A DNA stretch of 64,000 nt from contig NZ_VFPE01000007.1 of the NCBI RefSeq assembly GCF_006783905.1, positions 167,224-231,223 on the forward strand. Direction: 5' to 3'. A program made the translations under genes and the position numbers. The notes under the pieces were generated by a model. The model saw only the letters and a list, made by a program, of their open reading frames with translations, ran no database searches and was not told where the DNA came from. The DNA is from Microbacterium kyungheense. Lineage in GTDB: Bacteria > Actinomycetota > Actinomycetes > Actinomycetales > Microbacteriaceae. Positions 1 through 8,636 of the stretch are shown piece after piece. The first letter of the stretch is position 1. Every line of letters starts with the position of its first letter.

Positions 1-66
1 CGGCTCGAACGGCGCCGTGGTCGCCGGCGCGTCCTCATGCTCGTGTCGGTGCTCTGATCTCTCCAT
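1..66 (-). CDS. N-terminus of unknown His-rich protein (partial)
   Basis: Only the first 22 codons are in the window. ATG at 64-66 overlaps the TGA of the upstream ppk2 gene by one base (TGATG), a common translational coupling arrangement. The visible peptide begins MERSEHRHEHEDAPATT and is charged and His-rich, with no domain visible. The same bases also allow a plus-strand C-terminus ending at 57 (RVLMLVSVL then stop), so the strand is not certain; the coupled start makes the minus-strand reading more likely. I cannot name a function. Confidence 0.45.
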   Translation of the reverse strand, partial: MERSEHRHEHEDAPATTAPFEP

Positions 67-932
67 CAGGAGGCCTTCTTCTTCGCGGTGCGGCGCTTCT
101 TCGAGGGGTCGCGGGCGAGATCGGACGCGATGTCGGGGACGTAGTTGAACAGGTCGGCGGAGGGCCGTTCGTAGTCGTCGGCCTTCGGCCGGTCAGGCAG
201 CGACACCTCCTCCAGTTCGACCCTGCCGTGGGGAATGCGGCTGAGCAGATGGCTCATCACGTTCAGGCGAGCGCTGCGTTTGTCGTCGCTCTCCACGGTC
301 CACCACGGCGACTCTGCCGTGTCCGTCGCGGCGAACATGTCGTCCTTGGCGCGCGAATAGTCCTCCCACCGGAGGATCGACTCGAGATCCGTCGGTGACA
401 GCTTCCACCGGCGCATCGGATCGCCGACCCGGGAAGCGAAGCGCGCCTGCTGTTCGCGGTCCGAGACCGAGAACCAGTACTTGATGAGGATGATCCCGTC
501 TTCGATGAGCAGATTCTCCACGATCGGGACCTGGCGCAGGAATTCCTGGTACTCCTCGTCGGAGCAGTACCCCATGACATGCTCGACCCCTGCCCTGTTG
601 TACCAAGAGCGATCCATCAGCACGATCTCGCCCGCAGTCGGCAGATGCTCGATGTATCGCTGGAAGTACCACTGTCCGCGTTCCTTCTTCGACGGCTTCT
701 GCAACGCGACCACGCGCGCGTGCCGGGGATTCAGGTACTCCATCACTCGCTTGATGGCGCCCCCCTTGCCCGCTGCGTCGCGACCTTCGAAGATCACGAG
801 CACCCGCTCCCCCGACGACGCCACCCACTGCTGCAGCTCGACCAGCTCGGTCTGCAGCCGCTTCAGCTCCGCCTTGTACGGGCGCTTCTTGAGCCGCGTC
901 ACGGACGACTTCTCCACGTTCTTCTCCGACAT
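66..932 (-). CDS. ppk2: polyphosphate kinase 2 (PPK2 family)
   Basis: 288 residues, normal for a single-domain PPK2. These enzymes move phosphate between inorganic polyphosphate and nucleotides in the cytoplasm. The P-loop GRDAAGKGGAIKR (about residue 52) and the lid/Walker B region MDRSWYNRAGVE are intact, so it should be active. The N- and C-termini are Lys/Arg-rich (the tail ends KKRRTAKKKAS), perhaps for polyphosphate binding. ATG at 932 gives the family-typical N-terminus; longer readings run into the neighbouring gene. It lies 14 bases after the DUF1206 gene and is probably cotranscribed with it. The motifs resemble the ADP/GDP-phosphorylating PPK2 subgroup, but nucleotide preference cannot be read from sequence. 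Confidence 0.93.
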   Translation of the reverse strand: MSEKNVEKSSVTRLKKRPYKAELKRLQTELVELQQWVASSGERVLVIFEGRDAAGKGGAIKRVMEYLNPRHARVVALQKPSKKERGQWYFQRYIEHLPTAGEIVLMDRSWYNRAGVEHVMGYCSDEEYQEFLRQVPIVENLLIEDGIILIKYWFSVSDREQQARFASRVGDPMRRWKLSPTDLESILRWEDYSRAKDDMFAATDTAESPWWTVESDDKRSARLNVMSHLLSRIPHGRVELEEVSLPDRPKADDYERPSADLFNYVPDIASDLARDPSKKRRTAKKKAS

Positions 933-946
933 CGCTGCACCGCGCG

Positions 947-1750
947 TCACATCCGCGCGTAACGCGCGCGGGCGAAGCAGAAGAGCCCGTAGATCGCCAG
1001 TCCGGCGCCGACGATCCACAGGATGACCGCCCCGAGAGGAAGGTCCGCGAGCGAATGCAGGGCGGCATCCAGTCCCCCGGCCTTCTCCGGGTCGTGCGTC
1101 AACGCGGCGACGACGAAGAGCACCCCGGTGACGCCGATGGCGATGCCTTTGGCCACGTACCCCAGGACGCCGAAGGTGACGATCCCTTTCGCGGCCGCAC
1201 CCGTCGGCAGCGCGAGATGCTTCTTGAACGCGCGGGTGACTCCTCGCACGATGAACGCGATGCCGATCGCAGCGATCAGCAGCCCGACGAGCACGAGCAG
1301 GACCACCCCGGCCGGGGTGGCGAGCAGCTGGGCGCTGAAGGTCTGCGACGACTCCGACGAGTCCGACTGGCCTCCCACCGCAGTGACCGCAGCAGTCCAC
1401 GCGATCGCGATGTACGCGACGGCGGTACCCGCGAACTTGACGCGGTGCCCCCATCGCTTCTTGGCGTCCGGATCCCGCTCGAGAAAGGCGTCCGCGATCT
1501 GCCAGACCGCCAGCGCTGCCAGCCCCACGGCGATGACCCACAGCAGCAGCACGCCCACCGGCGCCTGTCGGATCTGCTCCATCGCGCCGCTCTGATCCGC
1601 CTCGCCCCCGCCGCCACCGGTCACGAAAGAGATCGCCACGACGCCGATGACGATATGCACGACGCCGAGGACGACGTAGCCGATACGCGCGATCGTGCGG
1701 AACACGGTCGATTCCTCCGTCGCTCGCGCGGCGGCCTGGGTTGCGCTCAT
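947..1750 (-). CDS. DUF1206 membrane protein
   Basis: 267 residues with six predicted membrane segments arranged as three repeats of a two-helix unit, the usual DUF1206 architecture. Each unit starts with an R/K-G/T-x-Y-x-x-x-G-like helix (RIGYVVLGVVHIVIG; KFAGTAVAYIAIAW; TFGVLGYVAKGIAIG). The function of the family is unknown. A TACGAT box six bases before the ATG indicates a leaderless transcript that probably continues into ppk2. Confidence 0.85.
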   Translation of the reverse strand: MSATQAAARATEESTVFRTIARIGYVVLGVVHIVIGVVAISFVTGGGGGEADQSGAMEQIRQAPVGVLLLWVIAVGLAALAVWQIADAFLERDPDAKKRWGHRVKFAGTAVAYIAIAWTAAVTAVGGQSDSSESSQTFSAQLLATPAGVVLLVLVGLLIAAIGIAFIVRGVTRAFKKHLALPTGAAAKGIVTFGVLGYVAKGIAIGVTGVLFVVAALTHDPEKAGGLDAALHSLADLPLGAVILWIVGAGLAIYGLFCFARARYARM

Positions 1751-1756
1751 GCCCGC

Positions 1757-1762
1757 ATCGTA
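1757..1762 (-). promoter_or_regulatory. leaderless promoter -10 box (DUF1206 gene)
   Basis: Reads TACGAT on the minus strand, exactly six bases before the ATG at 1750, so transcription should start at or next to the start codon. Confidence 0.55.
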
Positions 1763-1795
1763 TCCAGCGCCCGCGCGTGAGGATGAGGGTGGATT

Positions 1796-2533
1796 TTGGC
1801 CGAAGAGTGTGCGTACGGCAACGGGCGGTTCGTCTGCTGCCGTGACTGCCAAGATGGCGTCGTGCAGCCTCCTCATGAGCGCCCCGACGTCTCGCGGCTC
1901 ATCCCGCTGATCGTCGGCGCAGCCGCCGCCGTCGTCGCGATCGTCATCCTCTGGGTGGTGACCTCGGTCCGCCGCGACCAGCCTTTCCCGGTCGACGTCT
2001 GGTGGCACGACCTGATGGTGGGCAATCGCACGGACGCCGGTCTCGTCCTGGCTTGGATCCCCGGCTATGCCGGCGGCCCGGTCCTCGCCATCGTCACGGG
2101 GCTCGCGGTGGTCGGGACCCTGTTGGTGCTGCGTTGGTGGTGGGCCGCGATCACCGTCGCCGCGACGCTGGTGCTGTGCATCGGGATCGCGGCTCCTCTC
2201 GCGAGCATCGTGGGGCGGATCCGGCCCGAGGACTCGCTCGCCGAGGCCGTCCCCACGTCCTACCCCTCGGGGCACGTGGCATTCGCGACGGCTCTCGCCA
2301 CGGTGCTCTGCCTGCTGTTCCGGCACTGGCTCTGGTGGACCCTCGGCGCAATCTGGGTTCTCTGGATGGCCTGGAGTCGCACCTACCTCGCAGCGCACTG
2401 GTTCACCGACGTCATCGGCGGCATCTTCCTCGGGGTGGCGGTCGCCCTCCTGGCCTGGGCGATCGTGGAGACCATCCGGCGCAGACGAGTGTCCCGCACA
2501 GCGGACGCCGTGGAGGGCGTCAGCGATCGATGA
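1796..2533 (+). CDS. PAP2-family phosphatase, membrane
   Basis: Phosphatidic acid phosphatase type 2 protein, likely dephosphorylating a lipid phosphate (undecaprenyl pyrophosphate or phosphatidate) at the outer membrane face. Phosphatase motifs are visible: GRIRPED, PSGH, and SRTYLAAHWFTDV with the catalytic His and Asp. About five to six membrane helices. The start is uncertain: TTG at 1796 has a purine-rich stretch before it and adds a Cys-rich leader; GTG at 1862 (223 residues) gives a more typical N-terminus. Substrate is inferred only from family. Confidence 0.82.
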   Translation: MAEECAYGNGRFVCCRDCQDGVVQPPHERPDVSRLIPLIVGAAAAVVAIVILWVVTSVRRDQPFPVDVWWHDLMVGNRTDAGLVLAWIPGYAGGPVLAIVTGLAVVGTLLVLRWWWAAITVAATLVLCIGIAAPLASIVGRIRPEDSLAEAVPTSYPSGHVAFATALATVLCLLFRHWLWWTLGAIWVLWMAWSRTYLAAHWFTDVIGGIFLGVAVALLAWAIVETIRRRRVSRTADAVEGVSDR

Positions 2534-2560
2534 GGCTTCACTGGGAAGACGAAAGCAGAG

Positions 2561-2591
2561 AGCCCCGGAGAATCGGCGAGATTCCGGGGCT
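2561..2591. terminator. hairpin terminator after PAP2 gene
   Basis: Perfect 9-base inverted repeat AGCCCCGGA/TCCGGGGCT with a 13-base loop, 27 bases after the PAP2 stop and just before the tRNA 3' end on the other strand. There is no U-tract, which is usual in high-GC actinobacteria. It may serve both strands. Confidence 0.6.
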
Positions 2592-2597
2592 ATCCAG

Positions 2598-2671
2598 TAG
2601 CAGGAGCGGGGCTTGAACCCGCGACCTCACGATTATGAGTCGTGCGCTCTCACCAACTGAGCTACCCTGCC
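2598..2671 (-). tRNA. tRNA-Met (CAT)
   Basis: 74 bases fold into a full cloverleaf: acceptor GGCAGGG/TCCTGCT with two G-T pairs, D arm GCTC/GAGC, anticodon stem CACGA/TCGTG around loop CTCATAA, T arm GCGGG-TTCAAGC-CCCGC. Anticodon CAT. A lysidine-modified tRNA-Ile cannot be ruled out from the anticodon alone. CCA is not encoded. Confidence 0.93.
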
Positions 2672-2705
2672 GCACGCATCCGCGGTCGTGGATGTGGATG
2701 CTGCG

Positions 2706-2777
2706 AGCCCCGAGTCAGGATTGAACTGACGACCCCTTCCTTACCATGGAAGTGCTCTGCCACTGAGCTATCGGGGC
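2706..2777 (-). tRNA. tRNA-Thr (GGT)
   Basis: 72-base cloverleaf: acceptor GCCCCGA/TCGGGGC, anticodon stem CTTCC/GGAAG around ATGGTAA (anticodon GGT), T arm GTCAG-TTCAATC-CTGAC. It lies 34 bases upstream of tRNA-Met on the same strand, likely one transcript. Confidence 0.95.
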
Positions 2778-2840
2778 GTGCTGCCCGCAAGCAGGCAACT
2801 AGAAGAGGATACCAGAGCCGGGGCCCTGCTCCGAACCGCG

Positions 2841-4658
2841 TCAACCCACAGTGTGGGTTCCGTCGGTGTACGTCTGCAGCCACGGCCACGGGTCGATCGG
2901 CGTGGTGCCGTTCTTCCAGATCTCGAAGTGCGTGTGGGCGCCGAACGAGCGCCCGGTATTGCCCGTGCGGCCGATGACCGTGCCCACCGTGACGTGCTGC
3001 CCGGCGACGACCTTGAGCGAGCCGTACTGCATGTGCGCGTAGTGGCTCGACACCAGCTGGCCGTCGACGATGTGGTCGATCACGACGTGCACGCCGTAGG
3101 CGCCGCCCGACTCCGACGCGATGCGCACGGTGCCGTCCGCGATCGCCTGGACCGGCGAACCGGCACCCGGCGTGAAGTCGATGCCCTCGTGCATGCGACC
3201 CGAACGCATTCCGAAGCCGTACGACATCGTGACGCCGACCGCGAAGGGCCACTGGATGTTCGAGTTCGGGTCGTTGTGGAACAGGTTCGAGAAGTTGCGG
3301 ATGCCGGCCTCGGAGGCGAGCTGGGCGGTCGTGGTGATCGCGTAGTTCTCGGTGCGGTCGAGCGGGTCGCTCTGGGCGTCACCCGGAGCCACATAGGCCT
3401 GGATCTCGGAGGCGTCGAGTCCGCCGCCGACATCACCCGGAGCGATGACCGACAGCGACGCGTCCGTTCCGTTCATCGCGGCGACAGCCTCGACCGGCGT
3501 GGTCATGCCGACCGCGATGAGGCCGACGACACCGAACACGCCGATCGAGAACGACGTGGTCGCCACGCGACGGAAGGCCGAGCCGCGCCGGGTCTGGACG
3601 CGACGGGTGGCCGCGTGCGGCGCAGGCGCGTCGGCGGCATCGGACGTCTCTTCGGCCGCGGGGGCGGGACGCTGCGTGGGGGTCTCGCCCGTGAACGAGA
3701 ACAGTCGCGCAGCCGCTTCGAACTCGTCGACGCCCGGCGCGGTGGGAGCGGGGATCGGGCCGGTCAACGGCTCGATGCGTTCGGTGCGGGGACGCTCGGT
3801 CCCGACACGCTCGGTGGCGGGCTGGTGCGCGGGAGCGGCCGTCTCGGTGGGGCGAACCGGTTCGTTCGCACGGACCGGCTCGGGCCGCGGCGCGGACTCA
3901 GGCGCACGGACCGGCTCGGGACGCGGTGCGGCCTGAGGCGGGACGACCGGCTCGACGACCGCCGGGGGCGCAGCGGGAGCTGCAGCCGCCTCGGCCGCCA
4001 TGAGCTTCGCGAGCGTCTCGGCCATCCAGTCCGGAGCGGACGGCGCTGACGCCGGTTCGGCCGAGGACGGCACAGCCTCGACGGCCGGAGCCAGAAGCTC
4101 GAAGGGCTCGGCAGGGGCGAGGACCGTCTCGCGGAGCGGCGCGGGCTCGTGGCGCGCGGTCAGCTCGGCCTCGAACGCCGCGGCCGGGCGCACGGGGGCC
4201 TCGGGCGCGACGGATGCGATGGGCGGGACGACGACGGGCTGCTCACCGGTCTGCCCGCGGCGCGCCCGGCGGCTGAGCTGCTCGCTGGCCGACGCGGCGG
4301 CGGTCCGAGCCGCGGTCGCCGTCGGCGCGACCGGCGTCGAGGGCGCGACCGGAGCGACGGCCTCGGGCGTCGCGACCGCCGGCGTCGCGGCATCCACACG
4401 CTTGGGATCCGCGGAGCGCCCCCAGACCACCGCAGGTCGTTCGGGAGCGCTGCCTGCCGCCTGGCGTCGCGCGTTGGCGCGGCCTGCTGCTCCCAGGGTC
4501 TCCGAGGTCGCCTGCACAGGCGTCGCGGAAGTGCGGCTGGAACGGCGCGTGGGCGCAGAGTCAGCCTGGGAAGCGTCAAAAGGCAAAGCGGCGGGGGGCT
4601 CTCGGGTCGTGCCGCGAGGGGGGATGCGCGGCAAGGCGGTCGTTCGGGCTATGACCAC
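2841..4658 (-). CDS. M23 (LytM) family metallopeptidase with long cytoplasmic region
   Basis: 605 residues. The last about 130 residues are a peptidase M23 domain, with zinc ligands in HEGID (about 489) and HTHFE (about 575); such domains cut peptidoglycan cross-links or act as LytM activators. One membrane segment lies around 355-378 (SFSIGVFGVVGLIAVG), so the peptidase is outside the cell. The first about 350 residues are Ala/Pro/Glu-rich and low complexity, with a repeated RPEPVRA-type unit. The start is GTG at 4658 with no strong ribosome site, so the N-terminus is uncertain. The C-terminal domain assignment is secure. Confidence 0.85.
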   Translation of the reverse strand: MVIARTTALPRIPPRGTTREPPAALPFDASQADSAPTRRSSRTSATPVQATSETLGAAGRANARRQAAGSAPERPAVVWGRSADPKRVDAATPAVATPEAVAPVAPSTPVAPTATAARTAAASASEQLSRRARRGQTGEQPVVVPPIASVAPEAPVRPAAAFEAELTARHEPAPLRETVLAPAEPFELLAPAVEAVPSSAEPASAPSAPDWMAETLAKLMAAEAAAAPAAPPAVVEPVVPPQAAPRPEPVRAPESAPRPEPVRANEPVRPTETAAPAHQPATERVGTERPRTERIEPLTGPIPAPTAPGVDEFEAAARLFSFTGETPTQRPAPAAEETSDAADAPAPHAATRRVQTRRGSAFRRVATTSFSIGVFGVVGLIAVGMTTPVEAVAAMNGTDASLSVIAPGDVGGGLDASEIQAYVAPGDAQSDPLDRTENYAITTTAQLASEAGIRNFSNLFHNDPNSNIQWPFAVGVTMSYGFGMRSGRMHEGIDFTPGAGSPVQAIADGTVRIASESGGAYGVHVVIDHIVDGQLVSSHYAHMQYGSLKVVAGQHVTVGTVIGRTGNTGRSFGAHTHFEIWKNGTTPIDPWPWLQTYTDGTHTVG

Positions 4659-4779
4659 CCTCGCCGTTCGGGCGGCGAAGGTAACGATCGGGTAAACGCT
4701 ACACCGGGTGCCCTGGGAATGCCATGTGCGGCTCGGAATTTGGCCGTTTCGCTTCGTGAGGATTCGATGAGACGCGCCC

Positions 4780-5583
4780 TCAGACCAGGCCGGCCGCCTC
4801 CGCGAGACGGTCGAAGAGCGCCGGTCCGGCAGCGACGATGAGCGGCGAACGCCACGAGCCGTCCGGCTGGTTGCGGCCGTAGCGCCCGCCTGCCTCGGTC
4901 ACCAGCAGCGACCCTGCCGCGAGGTCCCACGGCGCCAGCCCGCGTTCGAAGTAGCCGTCCAGTCGTCCGGCGGCGACGTAGGCGTGATCGAGGGCGGCCG
5001 ACCCGCTGCGGCGCAGATCGCGCGCCACCAGCGGCATCACGTGCGCGATCAGCTCAAGGTCTCCGGGCCGCGTGGCAGGGTCGTACCCGAAGCCGGTCGC
5101 CAGCAGGGCGCCCGCCGGTCCGACCTCCGCCGACACCGCGAGGCGGGCCTCTCCGAGCCACGCACCCTCACCGCGGGCCGCGCGGAACATCTCGCCCGCC
5201 ACGGGCGCGTAGACGGCTCCCGCCTGCACCTCCCACTGCTCGGGCGTCGGCTCGCCCGTCACGGCTGCGATGCTCACGGCGTAGTGCGGGATGCCGTACG
5301 CGTAGTTGACCGTCCCGTCGATGGGGTCGACCACCCACGTGATGCCCGATGCGCCGCGCTCGGCGCCGCTCTCTTCTCCGAGGAACCCGTCGCCGGGCCG
5401 CTCCGCCGCAAGCCGGGCGCGGATGAGGGCTTCCACCTCGCGATCGGCCTCGGTGACGATGTCGGCGAGCGCCGACTTGGTCGCCGCGATCGCGACGCCC
5501 GCGTCGCGTCGCACGCGGGCGAGGCGGCCGGCTTCCTGGGCGATGTCGACGGCCAGTGCTTCGAGCTCTGTGGCGAGAGTCAT
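4780..5583 (-). CDS. inositol monophosphatase family protein
   Basis: 267 residues, full length for the family. Metal-binding motifs are intact: GEE (about 76), DPIDGT (about 95) and the C-terminal APWDLAAGSLLVTEAGG. It hydrolyses a sugar or inositol phosphate with Mg2+ in the cytoplasm. Substrate is open: inositol phosphate, histidinol phosphate and PAP phosphatases share this fold. A TAGCGT box six bases before the ATG suggests a leaderless transcript. Confidence 0.9.
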   Translation of the reverse strand: MTLATELEALAVDIAQEAGRLARVRRDAGVAIAATKSALADIVTEADREVEALIRARLAAERPGDGFLGEESGAERGASGITWVVDPIDGTVNYAYGIPHYAVSIAAVTGEPTPEQWEVQAGAVYAPVAGEMFRAARGEGAWLGEARLAVSAEVGPAGALLATGFGYDPATRPGDLELIAHVMPLVARDLRRSGSAALDHAYVAAGRLDGYFERGLAPWDLAAGSLLVTEAGGRYGRNQPDGSWRSPLIVAAGPALFDRLAEAAGLV

Positions 5584-5589
5584 GCCTCC

Positions 5590-5595
5590 ACGCTA
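5590..5595 (-). promoter_or_regulatory. leaderless promoter -10 box (inositol phosphatase)
   Basis: TAGCGT on the minus strand, six bases (GGAGGC) before the ATG at 5583. The GGAGG in the spacer could instead act as a ribosome site if transcription starts further upstream. Confidence 0.45.
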
Positions 5596-5618
5596 TTGGG
5601 CCCGGCGTGGATTGCGGA

Positions 5619-6653
5619 TCACGGCCGGGGCGGCAGCGGTGGCGGCGGCGGGTAGCCCTCGTATCCCGAGCCGGTGTGAGTCTGCGTCGCAACGGGGGTC
5701 TGGGCTGCGACCGGGGCCTGCGGGACGGGCGTGGCCTGGGCTGCGGCATCCACCCCCTGCGGCTGCACGTACGGCGAGCCCGCCGGTGCGGCCTCGACCT
5801 GGGGCTGCGGTGTGAACACGTGGGCGCCGGGCGTCGGGTAGCCCGTGTAGTACGCGTTCCAGTCGGGCGACCCGTCGGGCAGCATCGGCAGCGGAGTGAC
5901 GGCGTCGACGTACGTCGGCCAGGGCAGGAGCTCCTGGTGGCCCGCCGGCTGCGCGCCGTAAGCGGGCGCGGCTCCGTAGGCGGCTGCGTGCACGCGCGGC
6001 CGCTTCGGTGCGAAGAGGACGTTGATCAGCGGCACCAGGGCGGTCCCGACGGCCGCGAGGATCGCCACGGCGACGACGATGCGCCAGTAGAGGTCGGCGA
6101 GGTTCAGCCATTCGCCGAACGCGAGCGGGATGATCAGCAGCGCGGCGAGCGCGACGACGAGCGAGATCGTGACGATCGTGACGACGCGCGTGAACGTCGT
6201 CTCGTACCGCTGGAAGGCCTTCAGGAACAGCCGCACGTGCAGCAGCACGAGCTGCAGGATGAGCACGATCAGCAGGAACTGGATGAACCGCGCGAACCCG
6301 AGCCACGGGAAGCGGTTCGGCATCCAGATCATGATGGCGCCGAGCAGCAGGGCGATGATCCAGCTGCCGAGGCTGGCCAGCGCGAACCACGCGGGCCGTG
6401 AGGGGGCGAGGTGCGCGTCGAGGATCGCGACGCCCGCGAAGCCGACGAGCAGCAGGATCGTCAGGAACGCGCGGCCCACGATGCCGTTCTGGGATCCGAC
6501 GAGCACCCACACCACGCACACGAGCGCGGCGGCGATGAGCGCGCCGATCGCCACCCAGATCGCCGCACGCAGCAGCGGCGAGATCGACCCCTCCGTGCGG
6601 GCGGGCTGAGGCGGCGTGTGCGGAGCCGTCGCATACGGATCAGGCGCGGTCAT
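5619..6653 (-). CDS. polytopic membrane protein, unknown function
   Basis: 344 residues. About seven hydrophobic helices occupy residues 27-210, followed by a soluble tail of about 130 residues rich in Pro, Ala, Gln and Tyr, with PVAAQTPVATQT and PPPPPLPP. There is no recognised domain. The start ATG at 6653 is preceded by GAGAGGAAC at normal spacing. It lies 35 bases upstream of the inositol phosphatase gene on the same strand. The tail composition suggests an extended cytoplasmic region. Confidence 0.7.
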   Translation of the reverse strand: MTAPDPYATAPHTPPQPARTEGSISPLLRAAIWVAIGALIAAALVCVVWVLVGSQNGIVGRAFLTILLLVGFAGVAILDAHLAPSRPAWFALASLGSWIIALLLGAIMIWMPNRFPWLGFARFIQFLLIVLILQLVLLHVRLFLKAFQRYETTFTRVVTIVTISLVVALAALLIIPLAFGEWLNLADLYWRIVVAVAILAAVGTALVPLINVLFAPKRPRVHAAAYGAAPAYGAQPAGHQELLPWPTYVDAVTPLPMLPDGSPDWNAYYTGYPTPGAHVFTPQPQVEAAPAGSPYVQPQGVDAAAQATPVPQAPVAAQTPVATQTHTGSGYEGYPPPPPLPPRP

Positions 6654-6817
6654 GGCGTTCCTCTCGTGACGCGGGCGGACCCCCGCATGCCCATCCTGAC
6701 ACGCCCGCGCCCGGCCCGCCGGGGCGGAATGCGGCGGACGCGCTCGGGTCGCGGCATCCGTCGACGAAAGGATGCGGGGCCCGCCGCCGTCATACGCGAC
6801 CCCAGCCCCGATCGGCC

Positions 6818-6823
6818 TAGCAT
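6818..6823 (+). promoter_or_regulatory. leaderless promoter -10 box (FAD oxidoreductase)
   Basis: TAGCAT, then GAGGCG, then the ATG at 6830: the same six-base spacing seen at many genes here. Confidence 0.5.
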
Positions 6824-6829
6824 GAGGCG

Positions 6830-8419
6830 ATGCACAGCGCACCGTCGCGCGACGTCGATGTCGCGATCGTGGGCGGCGGGCACAATGCCCTCGTCGCCGC
6901 CGCCTATCTCGCCCGTGCCGGGCACCGCGTGATCGTCCTGGAGCGCCTGTCCCACGTCGGCGGCGCCGCCGTCTCGGAACGCCCGTGGGCCGGCGTCGAC
7001 GCGCGGCTGTCGCGCTACTCGTACCTCGTGAGCCTGCTCCCCCGCCGCATCGTCGACGACCTCGGCCTCGACATCCGGCTGCTGCGGCGGCGGATCTCTT
7101 CGTACACGCCCGAGCCCGCGGACCCGCGGCGGGGGCTGCTGATCGACACAGCCGACGCGGGCGCCACGGCCGACTCCTTCGTGCGTGCGACGGGCGACGC
7201 GCGCGAGGCCGAGCGCTTCGCCGGCTTCTACGAACGGCTCGCCCCGCTCGCGCGCGCCGTGTTCCCCACCCTGACCGACCCGCTGCCGCGCGCAGACGAT
7301 CTGCGGGCGGCGGTGGCGGACGACGGCCTGTGGTCGGCCATCGTCGACCAGCCGCTCGGCGCCCACGTGCGCGCATCGCTGCGCACCGACCTCGCCCGCG
7401 GCGTGGTGCTGACCGACGCGCTCATCGGCACGTTCGCCGCCGCCGACGATCCGTCGCTGCGGCAGAACCGGTGCTTCCTCTACCACGTGATCGGCGGCGG
7501 CACCGGCGACTGGGACGTCCCGGTCGGCGGCATGGGGCAGGTCTCGGGCGCTCTGCGGACCGCCGCGCTGCGCGCCGGCGCCGAGCTCGCGACCGACGCG
7601 GAGGTCACCGCGCTCAGCCCCGACGGCGAGGTCGTGATCGGCGACGGCGAGCGCGTCGTGCACGCACGCCTCGTCCTGAGCGGTGTCGGCGAGGCGGTGC
7701 TGGCGCGATTGCTGGATGCCGGCGGCGCGGCAGCCCCCGACGGCCCGGCCGTCGCACCCGAGGGGGCGCAGCTGAAGGTCAACATGCTGCTGGCCCGGCT
7801 GCCGCGACTGCGCGACACCGCGGTGGACGCCGCGACGGCGTTCGCCGGCACGTTCCACATCAACGAGACGATGACGCAGCTCGACCGGGCATACGACGAC
7901 GCCGCGGTGGGTCGCGTGCCCGCACCGCTGCCGGCCGAGGTCTACTGCCACTCGCTCACCGACCCCTCGATCCTCGGCGACGACCTGCGCGCGTCCGGCG
8001 CGCAGACACTGACGCTCTTCGGACTCCAGGTGCCTCACCGGCTGCTCGAAGGCACCGACCCCGACGAGCGTCGCGCCGAGCTGCTGGCCGCTGCCGAGGC
8101 GAGCCTGGGCTCCGTGCTCGCGGAGCCGCTGCGTGACGTGCTGTTCCACACCCCCGACGGCCAGCCGTGCGTCGAGGCCCGCACCACGCTCGATCTCGAG
8201 CACTCGCTCGGGATGGCCGGCGGTGACATCTTCCACGGCGGCCTGGACTGGCCGTGGGCCGACGACGAAGTGCTCGACTCCCCCGCCCGACGCTGGGGTG
8301 TCGCGACCCCGCACGAGCGCATCCTGATGTGCGGCTCCAGCGCCCGCCGCGGCGGCGCGGTCAGCGGGATCGGCGGCCACAACGCGGCCATGGCCACCCT
8401 CGAGCTGCTCGGCAGGTAG
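6830..8419 (+). CDS. phytoene dehydrogenase-like FAD-dependent oxidoreductase
   Basis: 529 residues. The N-terminal dinucleotide fold VAIVGGGHNALVAAAYLARAG and the following LERLSHVGGAA are the FAD-binding signature of the amine oxidase/phytoene desaturase superfamily. The C-terminal GIGGHNAAMA is the closing FAD contact. Overall layout is that of the PYROXD2-like group rather than a carotenoid desaturase; no carotenoid genes lie nearby. Stand-alone gene followed by a strong terminator. Substrate unknown. Confidence 0.85.
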   Translation: MHSAPSRDVDVAIVGGGHNALVAAAYLARAGHRVIVLERLSHVGGAAVSERPWAGVDARLSRYSYLVSLLPRRIVDDLGLDIRLLRRRISSYTPEPADPRRGLLIDTADAGATADSFVRATGDAREAERFAGFYERLAPLARAVFPTLTDPLPRADDLRAAVADDGLWSAIVDQPLGAHVRASLRTDLARGVVLTDALIGTFAAADDPSLRQNRCFLYHVIGGGTGDWDVPVGGMGQVSGALRTAALRAGAELATDAEVTALSPDGEVVIGDGERVVHARLVLSGVGEAVLARLLDAGGAAAPDGPAVAPEGAQLKVNMLLARLPRLRDTAVDAATAFAGTFHINETMTQLDRAYDDAAVGRVPAPLPAEVYCHSLTDPSILGDDLRASGAQTLTLFGLQVPHRLLEGTDPDERRAELLAAAEASLGSVLAEPLRDVLFHTPDGQPCVEARTTLDLEHSLGMAGGDIFHGGLDWPWADDEVLDSPARRWGVATPHERILMCGSSARRGGAVSGIGGHNAAMATLELLGR

Positions 8420-8434
8420 GCGCCCGGAAACCAC

Positions 8435-8459
8435 GAAACGCCCCGCGAGGGGGCGTTTC
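8435..8459 (+). terminator. terminator after FAD oxidoreductase
   Basis: Perfect 10-base stem GAAACGCCCC/GGGGCGTTTC with a 5-base loop, 15 bases after the stop; followed by TCTG rather than a U-tract. Confidence 0.75.
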
Positions 8460-8465
8460 TGCTGG

Positions 8466-8547
8466 TGGCGAGTGAGGGATTCGAACCCCCGAAGTCTAAG
8501 ACGGCTGATTTACAGTCAGATCCCTTTGGCCGCTTGGGTAACTCGCC
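8466..8547 (-). tRNA. tRNA-Tyr (GTA)
   Basis: 82 bases with a long variable arm (class II). Acceptor GGCGAGT/ACTCGCC, anticodon loop CTGTAAA (anticodon GTA), T arm GGGGG-TTCGAAT-CCCTC. The outer pair of the anticodon stem appears mismatched (T with C). The 3' end lies next to the terminator of the convergent gene. Confidence 0.93.
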
Positions 8548-8636
8548 AGGTGCGCACCCGCCCGGCTTTTCCAGTCGATCGGAGGCGCGATCCACCATCT
8601 TACGCGTAGATGCGCGAGGTCAGAAATCGACGCCGC

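Noticed and set aside
1..57. Plus-strand C-terminus ending RVLMLVSVL-stop
   Set aside because: Possible, but the minus-strand start ATG coupled to the ppk2 stop explains the same bases better; too short to decide.
6830..8419. Carotenoid phytoene desaturase (crtI)
   Set aside because: FAD motifs fit, but there are no crt genes nearby and the overall layout is PYROXD2-like.
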